The notes under the pieces were generated by a model. The model had not been told where the DNA came from. It did not search any database and was given only the letters and a program-made list of their open reading frames with translations. Positions 21,268 through 32,855 of a DNA stretch of 64,000 nt are shown here, one piece after another. The DNA is from Linanthus parryae (Eukaryota > Streptophyta > Magnoliopsida > Ericales > Polemoniaceae), in the NCBI GenBank assembly GCA_023055425.1, contig JALGPY010000001.1:73154994-73218993 (forward strand), read 5' to 3'. Numbering within the stretch: the stretch's first letter is position 1; each line of letters opens with the position of its first letter. The translations under genes were made by a program, and so were the position numbers.

Positions 21268-22345
21268 GACATATCAGCTTGCATACCTTAAACAATTTTA
21301 TCTCTAAAGAACTGGTAAGAGGATTGCCTTCTATAAAATTCAAAGATGATGAAGTATGCAAAGCCTGTGCTCAAGGTAAGCATACAAGGAGCTAATTCAA
21401 GCCAAATAAATTTGTAAGTACTACTAGACCCATTGAATTACTTCACATGGATCTTTGTGGTCCTATGAGGACTCCAAATCCAAAGGGTAAGAAGTATATG
21501 TTAGTTATTGTTGATGATTACTCTAGACTTACTTGAGTTATGTTTCTGAGAGATAAATCTGAAGCTCTATCTGAATTTTCAAAGCTTTGTAAGGAGCTTC
21601 AAACTTCGGAAAACTTGCCAATTGCCTCTATTAGAAGTGATCATGGTAGAGAATTTGATCAACTTGAGTTTGATTTATTATGTGTTAAGTATAATATCTC
21701 TCACAACTTTTCTGCTCCAAGAACTCCTCAACAGAATGGTGTTGTTGAAAGAAGAACAGGACTCTTGAAGACATGTTAAGGAAAATTCTTCTAGAGAACA
21801 AGTTACCAAAGTCATTCTGGGCAGAAGTTGTGAACACAACCAAGTACATACTTAACAGGTGATTGATTAGGCCAATCTTGAAGAACACCCCCTATGAACT
21901 CTTCAAAGGAATAAAGCAGGGTATTTCACATTTCAAACATTTTGGCTGCACTTGTTTTGTTCACAACAATGGTAAGGACAGTCTTGGGAAGTTTGATGCA
22001 AGAAGTGACGAAGGTATCTTTCTTGGTTACTCTCTGACTTGAAAAACTTATAGGATCTACAATAAAAGAACTAAGCTTGTTGAAGTAAGTATTCATGTCA
22101 TTTTTTATGAAAGCTATTATGGTTCTTTGAGTGAAAAATTTACAAACTTGAATTTGAACAAGCATGAGTCAGAAGATGAAGCAGAGAATTCACATGGTTT
22201 CAAGGAAAGCGTGCAGGAAAACAGGAAGAATTTTCAAGGCATTGAAAATGGTTCTCAAAGCCTTGAAAATGAGCAACAGAAGAATCAAAGTGATCAATCT
22301 AATTCCTCAAGATCTCAAAAGATTGAGAAGTTACCTGGCTGAGCC
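21240..22345 (+). pseudogene. S2 integrase, broken
   Basis: The GAG-pre-integrase HHCC region (KLGHISLHTLN, then CKACAQGKH) precedes the rve core. The three catalytic acids are visible in HMDLCGP, IRSDHGREF and NGVVERR. Stops occur at about 21393 and 21535, and the frame shifts near 21770. The C-terminal FGCTCFVHNN and EGIFLGYS landmarks follow. The 22130-22345 stretch is a Ser/Asn/Glu-rich linker to reverse transcriptase and includes two palindrome motif copies. Confidence 0.8.
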
Positions 22346-22469
22346 ATGGACTCCAAGAAAGAGATTCAAATATCTCTCATCTCATCCAGTTGACAACATT
22401 ATATCTGATCCATTCACTGGTACACAGACAAGATCACAATTGAAAAATTGTGTGTGCTTTTAATGCTTT

Positions 22470-23403
22470 TGTTTTTTCTTGTAGAACCAAAGAATGTGAA
22501 AGAAGAATTACAAGAAGCATACTGGATCATTGCAATGCAAGTAAACTCAATGAATTTGAGAGAAACAAGGTGTGGAATCTACTTCCTCCACCAAAAGATA
22601 ATTCTGTCATTGGCACAAGATGAGTGTTCAGAAACAAGTTGGATGAAAATGGCAAGGTAATCATAAACAAAGCTAGACTAGTAGCTCAGGGCTACAACAA
22701 AGAAGAAGGTATTTATTATGAGGAGACTTTTTCTCCTATTGAAAGGTTAGAAGCAACTAGAATGTTACTTGCATGCATCTTACATGAACATTAAACTTTT
22801 TCAAATGGATGTCAAGTGTGCATTTTTAAATGGTTACTTGCAAGAAGAAGTTTATGTAGCTCAACCTCCTGGATTTGAAAATGATGAGTTTCCAAATCAT
22901 GTTTATAAACTTGAAAAATCTCTCTATGGTTTGAAACAAGCTCCAAGGGCTGGATATGAATGACTGTCAAAGTTTTTACTTGAAAATGATTTCAAGAGAG
23001 CATTGGTTGATAAAACTCTTTTTGTCAAGACTCATGAGAAAGACATTTTAATAGTTCAAATCTATGTTGATAATATTCTGTTTGGAGCTACTAATGACTC
23101 TCTTTGTAAGGATTTTTCAAGTCTTATGAGCAGGGAATTTTTGAGATGAGCTTAATGGGAGAATTGAACTTCTTTCTTGGATTGCATGTACGACAGATGA
23201 AAAAAGTAATCATTTTGCATCAAAACAAGTACACAAATGACTTGATTAACAAGTACAATATTTCTCAGTCCAAAGTTACAAAGACTCCCATGTGTTCTAC
23301 ACTATCCTTAGATATGGATCAAGTTGGTAAGAGTGTAAATCAGAAAGAGTACATAGGTATGATTGGATATTTGCTATATCTCACTACTAGTAGACCAGAC
23401 ATT
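22470..23403 (+). pseudogene. S2 reverse transcriptase, catalytic motif altered
   Basis: [46 protein letters not shown] and SRPDI-type blocks identify the copia enzyme. The active site reads YVDNILFGA instead of YVDDI. A stop at 22961-22963 and a frame change near 23145 break it; 23146-23430 continues with MSLMGELNFFLGLHV, the very segment fused to gag in element B. Confidence 0.8.
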
Positions 23404-24006
23404 ATTTTTAGTATCTTCATGTGTGCATGATTTCAATATGATCCCAAAGAGTCACATTTAACTGCTGTTAAAAGGATATTGAGATATCTAAATGGTACCA
23501 AAGACTTAGGGCTTTGGTATCCAAAACAGTCTAACTTCTCTCTTTTTGGATATTCAGATGCTGACTTTGCAGGACATAAAGTTGATAGAAAGAGCACTTC
23601 AGGGTGTTCTTAATTCATTGGTTCATCCCTAATTAGCTTGCATTCATAGAAACAGAACTCTGTGGCATTATCAACAGCTAAAGCTGAATATAGAGCAGCA
23701 GGAGCATGCTGCTCACAATTTTTATGGATTGCTCAGATATAGGTTTTGATTTCAAATAAATTCCTATCAAATGTGACAACATCAGTGCTATTTCAATCTT
23801 AAAGAATCCATTTCAGCATTCCATAACCAAGCACATTGATGTTAGACATAATTCATCAGAGATCATGCTGAGAAAGGTGATATTGTTCTTGCATTAGTTT
23901 CAACTAACATGCAACTGACATATATCTTCACTAAACCATTGCCAGAAGAAAGACTTACAACCCTTAGATTGGAGCTGGGCTTGCTTAATAAGGAAGCATT
24001 GGTTTA
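23404..24006 (+). pseudogene. S2 RNase H, broken
   Basis: Contains DPKESHLTAVKRILRYLNGT, GYSDADFAGHKVDRKSTSGC, SVALSTAKAEYRAAGA and the terminal FTKPLPEERL-type block. There are at least five in-frame stops and one frameshift near 23740, more decay than the matching part of element B. Confidence 0.75.
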
Positions 24007-24014
24007 GGGGGAGT
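24003..24014 (+). other. Polypurine-like tract between pol and the third ORF
   Basis: TTTAGGGGGAGT directly follows the end of RNase H, 2.6 kb upstream of the polypurine tract at the 3' LTR. The counterpart in element B is at 7201-7212. Confidence 0.45.
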
Positions 24015-24039
24015 ATCAAGTGAGTATAAGGTAAGGTGT

Positions 24040-24165
24040 TAATTGTTTCAAAGTTTTGAATTGATTTTGAAAGCCTTGAAAATCATTCCAAAGCCTTGAT
24101 CTTATTTGTTTAAGCAATATAGCTTTTCAAGGCCTTTAAACTCTTCCCAAAGCCTTGAAAATAAG
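24040..24165 (+). repeat. Cluster of CAAAGCTTTG/CAAGGCCTTG-type palindromes
   Basis: At least five near copies lie in 126 bp, such as TTTCAAAGTTTTGAA, GAAAGCCTTGAAAA, TTTTCAAGGCCTTTAAA and CAAAGCCTTGAAAA. The same place in element B (7125-7190) has three. Confidence 0.6.
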
Positions 24166-24499
24166 TTTGTATGATTTCTAGTCAAAAATTGGATCTCTCA
24201 ATGTTGGATGCTATCTCAGTAGATAATTGTCCAATATTGTATCTACCTTAAAAGATTTATTTTCAAATAAATCAGCATTATTTTATTTCCTTTCCCACGT
24301 CACTCATACACACACACTGATTTGAATTCTAAACTGTCAAGATCTCAAAAAGATTTGGAAATATTTCAGTTTCCTTATCTAACTCAAACTCCCTAGTATT
24401 TATCTTCTTCTACCTCTCTCTTCTCTCCGTATCACTCCTGCCTATCTCTTCTTCACCTCTAAACCCTAATGAGCACCATAAAGAATCCTAAACATCAAG

Positions 24500-26239
24500 A
24501 TGGCTGGAGGCTCAAAGATGGGTTCAGAAAAGAAGAGGAAGACTGCAGATGATATGATTCAAACAATCTGTGGTGACTCTAGTTCCAGAACTCCAACTGA
24601 AGAAAAGGTTCCTTCTCCTCCAGCGAAGAAAAGAAAGAAGGATCAGACACCAACTTCCAGCAAGAAGAGGAAGATGGGAGATCAGTCTGCTCTAGAGAAA
24701 CATCCAGAGGAACAGGTGGCTAGTCCAAAGAAGTTTAAGAAGAAGAAGCCTACAATTGCTGACAAGGGAAAAGGAAAAGTTGTAGAGGTTGCACAAGAGA
24801 AAAGCACTGGCAAGGAACTTCAAATCTATTCTGAAGAGCCTCAATCCTCAGGTAAGAAACTTTCCAGCAAGTGGTTTATTTCTCAAAGTTCTAGAGGTAA
24901 GTGGTTAGATGGTTTTTCTTCTAGACCAATAGCCTAATGTAGCCTGGTCAGTGTTGATATGTTACAAACCATGAACCTAGAGTGTGTTAAGAGACAGAAG
25001 AAAAGTTCTCTTTGGAAAGTCTTGGACCCTCCTGAAGTTGCCTACCCCAGACTTACTAGGATTTTCTATCTGAACTTGGTGCAAATAAAAAATAATACGA
25101 ACCTAGTGATTCAATCTAAAGTTGTTGGGATTACAATGGAGTTAGATCACTCAGAGTTTGCAAATGTTCTAGGCTGTCCCAAGAGGTACAACACTGAGAA
25201 CTATCCCAACAAGGTTGAAGCATTGGGACTAGCTAGGGAAGAATTCTTTCTACCTATTGTCTCTACTCCTCTAAACATATAACACACTTTGTGTTAACTG
25301 TTGAAGCTAAAGTTTTATTCACAATTATATGAGGTGTGTAGTTCCTAGGGAGAATTCTAAAGAGCTGCTGACTGACATGGTACTTTATTTGATGTATTTG
25401 ATCATGCATGGGTATGAGATTGATCTTCCAACAATTGTGATGGAACACATGCTCTACTCTCAGACAAAAGAAAGAAAGCACCCTCTATCCTCTTCTAATC
25501 TGCTTTCTGCTTTCTTTCTTCACCTTCACGTTACTTCGGACAGAGAGGAAAGCATTACTACTGGTTTTGGCATGCTTGATGAGAAAGTATTTGAGAGAAT
25601 TTGTGTTGTGAAAACTAGTGATGGATTATGGAAGTTATACTCTGATCTATCTGAGAAGGAACTACAATCCAAGAAGTTTCCTAAACCAAAGGCCTTGATC
25701 CCTCCTTCAAACCTACTTTCTCAACCTCAAGACCTTTCCTTGGTGATTCAGAAACTTTACTTTATTGGGAAGGATGTGGATGAGGTGAAGGAAAATCAGC
25801 ATGAGTTTGGCTTTGAATTTAAACAGGTTAAGTACATGGTTGAAAGCATCTTCAAGAGTATCAATGTACTTCATGTGGAAGAAGAATTGTCTCAAGGTGC
25901 AGAACGATCAAAGAAGGATGTAGAAGGTTCAACCGGAGATTGTTCAGTGAGCACACGACTTAGGATGAGGCTACAGGGGTGGTGGACAAGGGAAAAAAGG
26001 TAGTTCAAGAACAGGGTGATGAAGAACAGGAACAAGCAGATGCAGACAGTCCAGACTCTAGGATGCTGATCAAAGATCTCAAGAAGAAGAAGAAAGTTGC
26101 AATTCCAGAGATAATGACTGAAGAACAACTGTTTGAAGAAACTGGTGATCAGGAAGAGCAACAGGATGATGACGATGATGAAGAAGATAGTGGTGAAGAA
26201 GTTGTCGAGCCCAAGGGAGATGGATACCCAACCTCTTAA
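24500..26239 (+). pseudogene. S2 third ORF after pol (env-like position), nearly complete but broken
   Basis: The ATG at 24500 opens a 145-codon frame with a very basic, Lys/Ser/Pro-rich N-terminus with bipartite-like runs (PPAKKRKKDQ, KKFKKKKP) that could be nuclear localisation signals, ending at WLDGFSSRPIA. After stops at 24935 and about 25280 the protein continues: RLTRIFYLNLVQI, VIQSKVVGITMELDHSEFAN, LGCPKRYNTENYP, then MYLIMHGYEIDLPTIVMEHM (25329-26003) and a coiled-coil part. A shift near 26000 leads to the acidic tail with IPEIMTEEQLFEE and runs of Asp/Glu. The middle resembles the putative plant transposon protein domain. No signal peptide or membrane helix is evident, so an envelope role is unsupported. 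Element B has all the same blocks. Confidence 0.75.
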
Positions 26240-26589
26240 TTCTTGCCTCTTCTTTCTATTTTTTTTCAAGGCCTTGAAATCTTCTTCAAAATCTTGAAAA
26301 TTTCAATATTTTCAAATTTGTTTACTTCAATCTTTCGAAACTTTGATCCAACATGTTCTCATTGTTTTTTGATGAAAGTAAAAAAGGGGAGAAATTTTAG
26401 GAGTTTTATTTGTTTTATTTTAGGATTTGCTGGTAGACTTAGACTTAGCTGTTGCTTTTGTTGCTAATAAGTTGGATCACTTGGACATCTTGTGTTAAGT
26501 TTTATTTACATGGATTCTGCTATGCTCTAATGACTATTTTTTTGTGGAGAGAATCAATTTCTAATAGGATTTTTGTTTTGTCTTTCATC

Positions 26590-26600
26590 AAGGGGGAGAT
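26590..26600 (+). other. Polypurine tract of S2
   Basis: AAGGGGGAGAT abuts the 3' LTR start TGTAAG, the usual plus-strand priming site. Confidence 0.8.
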
Positions 26601-27487
26601 TGTAAGTTCAGCAAGTTTCAAAGGCTTGAAACAGCTTGTCTGTTTTAAGGTCTTGCAACTGATTTCAAGGGTTTGAAACTAACACTGCAGAGTCAAAGGC
26701 TTGCAGCTTAATTTTAGGAAAGTTTGTTAATGAAGATCCTGCATATCTTCAATTCAAACAGCTGCATAAAGGTGGGAAGGCTTGACGAAATTACATCTAC
26801 ACTTTTACAGAAACTCTCAATCACTTCACAGAAATTGGCAAGCAACAAAGAGATCATCTGAAGAACACTACATATCCACTTTCAGACTCGGTTCTAGAGT
26901 TCTTCTATTCTGAGCTTTATTTGTATATCATTCTGATAATAATTCTAGTTCTTGGTCTCGTGGATTGTTCAAAGTTAACAATAGATAATTCTTAGTTAAT
27001 CTGTTAGCTAGAACCGGTACTAGATAGGTCAGCGAGAACCACAACCTGTAACAGAGTAAGGTATCTCTCTGTGGTTCAGATCTATGGACTTAGCTTTTGA
27101 TTAATAAGAATTGAATTGAAAATCCTGCAGGGATAAGTCGCTGAGGTAGAGACGTAGATCCAAGTGGACTGAACTCTATAAATCATTGTGTCTCTTGCTT
27201 ATACTTTGCTGCATTTTACTTAGCTTACAAACTGCTCAAAATAGGTTTTTCAGTTCTAGGGCTTGAACCTCATTTCAAGGCCTTGAAAACTATCAGTTCA
27301 CTCTTTACTATCTGTTGTGACTCCAAGGACTTGAAACTCATTTCAAGGCCTTGAAGTACTTGCTGCATCTCACAAACTTCTTTTGAAACAACTCTTTTAG
27401 CAAAAGTTGTAAAAGTTGCCGTACTCTATTCAACCCTCCCTTCTAGAGTATTGATCATGTAGTTATTCCTACTGTATTGTCCTTTCA
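26601..27487 (+). repeat. 3' LTR of S2
   Basis: 887 bp, TGTAAGTTCA to GTCCTTTCA. It lacks 335 bp present in the 5' copy and has a further small deletion near 26850. Seven or more CAAGGCCTTG-like words are visible. Confidence 0.85.
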
Positions 27488-27557
27488 GTATGCAAGTTGA
27501 TTGGGGACTAGTCTATGAGATATATTTGAATAAGGGTTTGACTTAATTACTTAATGC

Positions 27558-27660
27558 ATACCCCCATTTGGTTGAAACTATCACATTGCAACCCCCATTT
27601 CTAAAACTAGCTGATTGCATCCCCCATTTTTAAAACTAGCTGATTGCATCCCCCATTTGC
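27558..27660. repeat. Short tandem repeat, about 30-bp unit
   Basis: Units of the form CCCCCATTT, ACTAGCTGATTGCAT recur three to four times, the middle two almost identical. It lies where the leader of element O ends. Confidence 0.7.
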
Positions 27661-27999
27661 AATAAACACGTCAATGTGAAACTGGTAAACATTTCCATCC
27701 AAACACCATCCTTCCAAAAAGGGTAAATATGTCAATTTTGGAATAATAGGTCAAAAATGAAAAAGTAAAATGAATAAAGAAAAACAAAAAAAAAAGGTCA
27801 GAAATCTCCAGCCTCAAACAGCTGAATGCAAACCATGTTCTAATATCCACTTGGACTTTGAATTCCTCTCCACAAGCACATCGAACCACGTGAGAACTTC
27901 CCTTCAGCTTCTCAAATTGATGCTGCAAGGAAAGCGTACTCGTTTTCTGCACTTCTATCAAATAAGATAGTATGATATTTTTGTGTGTGTTACTTTCAG
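27661..27999. other. Unassigned spacer
   Basis: A 96-codon minus-strand frame (27961-27671) with CACGEEFKVQVDIRTW has no family I recognise and ends in a low-complexity Phe/Leu run. I see nothing else in this stretch. Confidence 0.3.
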
Positions 28000-28660
28000 A
28001 AGCTATGAAATTTTTGTACCTCGTGATACCCGAAATGTGTTATAAATGGACCAAATGTTTTAGAATCACGATTTAAGAATTCTTTTAATATTTTGGTTGG
28101 AAAATACACGATATTTGAATCAAATGTTACGATTCTGTAATAATGATTGAATAATGCACAATAATATATAGGGGCAGATGTACAGATGATGTGTGTGGAG
28201 GCTACAGCCGGAGACGCATGTGAATCGATCCTCCTCAGGTGCTAATCCTACGAGATTACATACCCGGCCCCTGTGGTTGGGTGTCATGCACCAAGGTGTT
28301 GCATTCACGGGGTTATTATATGTGAAAACTATGAAGTACTACTTACGCCTGTGTCGTTCACTACGATATCGGGGTGTCGACACTTAAGGTCTCATATTTA
28401 TGATTATGAGCGAGGATTTACGTATGGTCTCACATAACGCTAAGGTTGATCGGGATTTGTGACATCCGAAGAGGCACCCTATTGTGATTTATTGCATCGT
28501 GACCTCCCTGTGGATATTCCTTACCCGCTGGGCTCTTATACGTCCAACTAAAATAATAGTTACAATGTGTGGAATTAGTAATTATTTACAATTCACGTGG
28601 TTAAATTTCTAATCTATATTTATGTGCCAAAACTCATTTTAAATGTTGTAGTATGATTCT
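28000..28660 (+). repeat. Left part of the LTR of element E
   Basis: Words such as GTGACATCCGAAGAGGCACC and CCTTACCCGCTGGGCTC are typical of gypsy LTR debris. It ends in ATTCT, the target duplication of element C, and resumes at 45243. The true start is uncertain. Confidence 0.5.
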
Positions 28661-30070
28661 TGTAGGGTTTTGATACGGATTACGCAGCGAAAATACAAAT
28701 AAACTATTCCGCTAGACCCTCCCTGATTCGCAAGACAAACCATCATAACGTGGTAAAGGAAAAAACAATTGTGTACCGTATTTGTCTGACAAGTCACGTT
28801 ACGTAGAATTGTGTCCAAGTCTATATGAATATCCACACCTTGGATTGTGCTAGATTCCTTCTTTTGTATGTGTGCTAGCTCATGCCAAGAAAAAGGAATA
28901 AGAAGATCACGCAAACGGGAAATGGAAGGGCCGTGCGCCTCCCGAGGTTGACGACGCAAAAGGGGGCGGCGGACGGGCTCAGGCTTCGGTCTCTAGCTCT
29001 CTCTTATCTCTCCTTGCTTTGTTATTTTCACTCTAATGAGACACTTTTGAAAATAATAAGCTAGGAGTGCCATTATATAGTCAACAACTCCTTGTTAACT
29101 ACATATTTTCCCAATACTAATCCTATCCATACGCGAATTAGTCCACCTTGCAAATTAGTCCTACTAAGTTTGTTTGTGGTTGCGTATTGATCATTTCCTT
29201 TTTAATTAGTCCTATACCATTATCCAGTTTAATCCACATGGTGTGTGACCCCATAGGTTTATACTTAGTTGGTAGTAACAATTACTAACATATATAGAGC
29301 GGTGTCTAGCAACATATCTATGCCACACATATAACAGAAATAGTCAGTGATCCGATAAACCTTGTGACCAATGTTACCATATTGTGTTATCCATTTGTCT
29401 TAATATCCGGATTGGACATGAGACATAACGTCACACTCGTATAACAAATACATAGTTTCTTGATCCTGGGAATAGACTTATCCAGCAGATAACATCAATA
29501 TCCCATATTGATTTATCTGAGTCAGGCCAGACATTTTATAAGCTCTACCCCTCGAGTGGCCATGGATATTTTCTCCCATATGGGGGGGGGGGTAATCCTC
29601 TCTACATCACTACCACCTCTAACCTTGCTTCCTATTATGTCCGATAACTGCCTTTATTGTTACCCAGTCACGGTGTAACGTTTGACAAAATTAAAACATA
29701 ATATTCCACTACTAGAGTATCTAGTGACTTCAAGTCTAAGGACCACAATACCATTGTCACAATGAGAAGCACTTGTGACGTTAACTTAATTAATGTAGCC
29801 TTCTCGTGGTGGGTCAATCCAGTATGCCATTATCACGTAATGCATACCCATGTGTTAGACTTGATATCTCCACATCAGTCTACCCACATACTAGTCTATA
29901 GTGATCTTCCTATTAATAAATATAATGGACTAGGGATATATAAGATAATCAACACATTGTAATATAAGGACTTCATTATATTAAATATCTCCATAAATAA
30001 TACAATGATTATTCTAGCAAAATAATGTTCATACTAAAAAAGATTGCCTCTAGGACATCCATTCCTAATA
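28661..30070 (-). repeat. 3' LTR of element C
   Basis: 1410 bp; plus-strand edges TGTAGGGTTTTG and CATTCCTAATA. Contains the family landmark GGGGTCACAC (minus sense) and a decayed TATA at about 29072. An 11-base G run lies near 29583-29592. Confidence 0.85.
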
Positions 30071-30081
30071 GTCCCCCACTT
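30071..30081 (-). other. Polypurine tract of element C
   Basis: Minus strand GCAAGTGGGGGAC next to the LTR start; matches the D tract at 58672-58683. Confidence 0.75.
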
Positions 30082-30089
30082 GCACTAGA

Positions 30090-32584
30090 GCCGATCTGGT
30101 GCATCTCGTATGGCTATAGATCTAGTGTGCACTTCATGCTTGCGCTAAACAAGCAACTTTATAAGTGGGTCTGACAGATTCTCATCTGTAAGAATCTTAC
30201 ATATCTTCACATCTCTTCTATCGACAATCTCTCAAATAAGTTGGAACTTCCTGAGTACGTGCTTTGATTTCTGGTGTGACATGAGTTCCGTGGATTGTGC
30301 GATCGCCCCTGTGTTGTCACGATACAAATCTATGGAATCTATTATAGTAGGAACCACACCCAGCTCAGTGATGAACTTCTTAATCCAAACAGCCTCCTTT
30401 TCTGTGCCAGACGAAGCAATGTACTCGACCTGAGTTGTAGAATCAGCAACCGTCTCTTGCTTGGAACTTTTTTTAGCTCATAACTCCTCCATTCAGGAAA
30501 AACACAAACCCCGACTGCGATCTGAAATCATCTATGTCGGTTTGGAAGCATGCATCAGTGTAACCCTTTACACATAGCTCTTCCACCCCTCCATATATAA
30601 AAAATACATCCTTAGTTCTTCTCAAGTACTTAAGGATTTTCTGGACAGCAATCCAATGACTCTCACCCGGATTGGACTCGTATCTGCTTGCCGTACTCAA
30701 CGCGTATGACACATATGATCTAGTACATAACATGGCGTACATGATGGATCCAATAGCCGACGCGTATGGGATCCTACTCATGTGGTCCTTCTCAATCTGA
30801 TTGGAAGGACAATCGGCCTTCGAAAGGGTAACTCAATGTGAGATGGACAAGAATCCTTTCTTCGATTCTTGCATGTTGAACCGTTTCAACACCTTGTCTA
30901 TATATTTACTTTGACTTAGGCCGAGTAACTTCCTATATCTATCTCTATAGATCGTGATACCAAGTATATAAGCTTCATCCTCTAAGTCCTTCATCGAGAA
31001 ACACTTCCCTAGCTAATCTTTAACAAATTGCAAGGTAGGAATGTCATTTCCAATGAGTAGTATGTCATCCACATACTAGACCAGAAACAAAACAGAGCTC
31101 CCACAAACCTTCTTGTAAACACAAGGCTCATCTTTGTTCTTGTTGAAGCCAAACTCTTTGACTACATCATCAAAATGTAGATTCCAACTCCTAAAAGCTT
31201 GATTCTATCCATAAATGGATCGCTGCAACTTACAGACTTTTTTGGCATGATATGGATCCTCAAAAAACCCTCTGGATGTGTCATATACACATCCTCAAGG
31301 AGCTTTCCATACAGAAACGCTGTTTTGACATCCATCTGCCAAATCTCATAGTCGTGATAAGCTGCGATAGCAAGTAAGATACGAATTGATTTGGTCATTA
31401 CGACTGGGGAAAAGGTTTCATCATAGTCAATACCATGAATCATTCTGAATACTTTTTCCACCAATTGGCCCTTATAGGCACTCACATTGCCATCCATGTC
31501 GGTCTTTTTCTTGAAGACCCATTTGCGAACTATGGTGCGAGTCCCTTGAGGTGGTTTCACCAAAGTTCATACTTTGTTGGTGTACATGGATTCCATTTCG
31601 GTTCTCATGGCTTCAAGCTAATTCTGAGAGTCTGTCCCATTCATGGTCTCTTCGTAGGTAGTAAGCTCATCAACCATGAGTAGTGCGTCACCAGGCTCAG
31701 TAACGAGAAGCCCATACTTCTCTGGCTCTTGACGCACCGTACTCGACCTACAAAGTTTTTATGTAACTTGAACAGGTTGCTCCACAACATCTTGTGGTTC
31801 CTGTTCATGTTCCATGGTAGGTTCAGTACTTTGTGATTCATGAATTTCTTCCAGTTCTACTGTCCTCCCATTGGCATCTTTAGAGACAAGTTCTCTTTCT
31901 AGAAAAACATCGGTCCGAGCAACAAACATTTTATACTTGACTGGATTGTTGAAATAATATCCTTTTGTATCCTTAGGATATCCCACAAACTTACACTTAT
32001 CCGACTTGGGCCCGAGCTTGTCTGTTTGTAAGCACTTTACATAGACTTCGCAGCCCCAAATCTTCATAAAAGACACTATGGGACACATCCCAGTCCATAT
32101 CTCATATGGGAGTCTTCATGACTGATTTGGATGGAATACGGTTAAGGGTGAAAGTTGCACTTAATAGAGCGTGTCCCCAAAACGATATTGGAAGATCAGT
32201 CTGACACATCATAGATCAAACCATGTGCAACAGTGTTCTATTCCTCCTCTCGGACACGCCATTCCATTGTGGCATTCCGGGTGGAGTGAGTTGGGATAAG
32301 ATACCATACTCTCTAAGATAGTCGTCAAACTCTTGGCTTAAGTATTCTCCTCCACGATCCGATCGTAGAGCCTTAATACTCTTGCCAATTTGCTTCTCTA
32401 CTTCATTATTGAATTCTTTGAACATTTCAAAGGATTCAGATTTAGCCTTCATAAGGTATACAAATCCATATCTACTGAAGTCATCAGTAAATGTAATTGA
32501 ATAAAGATAACCACCTCCGGCATGCGTGGGAAACGGTCCACACACATCAGTATGTATGAGTGTCAATAAATCACTAGTCCTCTC
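30090..32584 (-). pseudogene. Element C integrase (C-terminal part), reverse transcriptase and RNase H
   Basis: 32584-32216 holds the integrase core with all three acids: HTDVCGPF, LRSDRGGEY and WNGVSERRNR. 32088-31759 continues it (WGCEVYVKCLQTDKLGPKSD, KFVGYPKDTKGYYF). 31563-31162 is reverse transcriptase (KWVFKKKTDMDGN, QMDVKTAFLYGKL). YVDDILLIGND lies near 31075-31040 but a TAG sits right before its Tyr. 30781-30473 begins RNase H (MSRIPYASAIGSIMYAMLCT, GYTDACFQTDIDD), with the rest decaying toward 30090. The integrase N-terminus is on the far side of element G, at 40836. Confidence 0.85.
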
Positions 32585-32845
32585 TGTTGACACACAAAAA
32601 AGTAATTATTTTACCTCTATTTTAGTAGTGCAAAATGTCACGTTTGACACGCTACGTATGGTAGAATAAATGAAATATTAGTTACATATTATATGGTTAC
32701 TAATTAAAATATGACCATATTATTATGTAATTAATTTCTACTATTATCTCTCAACAAATAAAAGAGATAATAACAAACAAGGTTGTTAGTATTTTATGGA
32801 TCTCAAATCCCGAGTACAATGACCAAAATGCCCCCACTGGTTTGC

Positions 32846-32855
32846 CTATAAATAG
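32846..32855 (+). promoter_or_regulatory. TATA box of the G LTR
   Basis: CTATAAATAG, identical in the 3' LTR (40215-40224). Transcription would start about 30 bp on, upstream of the minisatellite. Confidence 0.7.

Larger units (their letters stand above)
17717..27487 (+). mobile_element. Complete Sirevirus-like Ty1/copia element S2
   Basis: 9771 bp with both LTRs, initiator-Met primer site, gag with UBN2 core and two zinc-knuckle regions, protease, integrase, reverse transcriptase, RNase H, a third ORF and a polypurine tract. All genes carry stops, frameshifts or lost catalytic residues. The flanking pentamers are ACATG (17712-17716) and GTATG (27488-27492), three of five identical, an eroded target duplication at best. 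It sits in the leader of element O. Gag type and the post-pol ORF point to the Sirevirus lineage. Confidence 0.85.
14031..27560 (+). mobile_element. Old Ty1/copia element O, split by two insertions
   Basis: This is a strongly diverged relative of C and D. Parts seen: LTR segments at 14031-14700 and 16300-16550, primer site 16551-16562, untranslated leader 16563-17716, and resumed leader at 27488-27560. The gap 14709-16272 is a gypsy LTR and the gap 17717-27487 is Sirevirus-like element S2. The piece after S2 (GATTGGGGA, then ATAAGGGTTTGACTTAATTA) lines up with D's leader around 54392-54440, so the leader truly continues across the insertion. No gag or pol of O remains in the window. Confidence 0.65.

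Noticed and set aside
24500..26239. Third ORF of S2 as a true viral envelope gene
   Set aside because: No signal peptide or membrane helix is visible and the core resembles a plant transposon protein domain; only the position is envelope-like.
27671..27961. 96-codon minus-strand frame with CACGEEFKVQV
   Set aside because: Short, no recognised family, and half is a Phe/Leu-rich run from AT-rich DNA; kept only as a spacer note.
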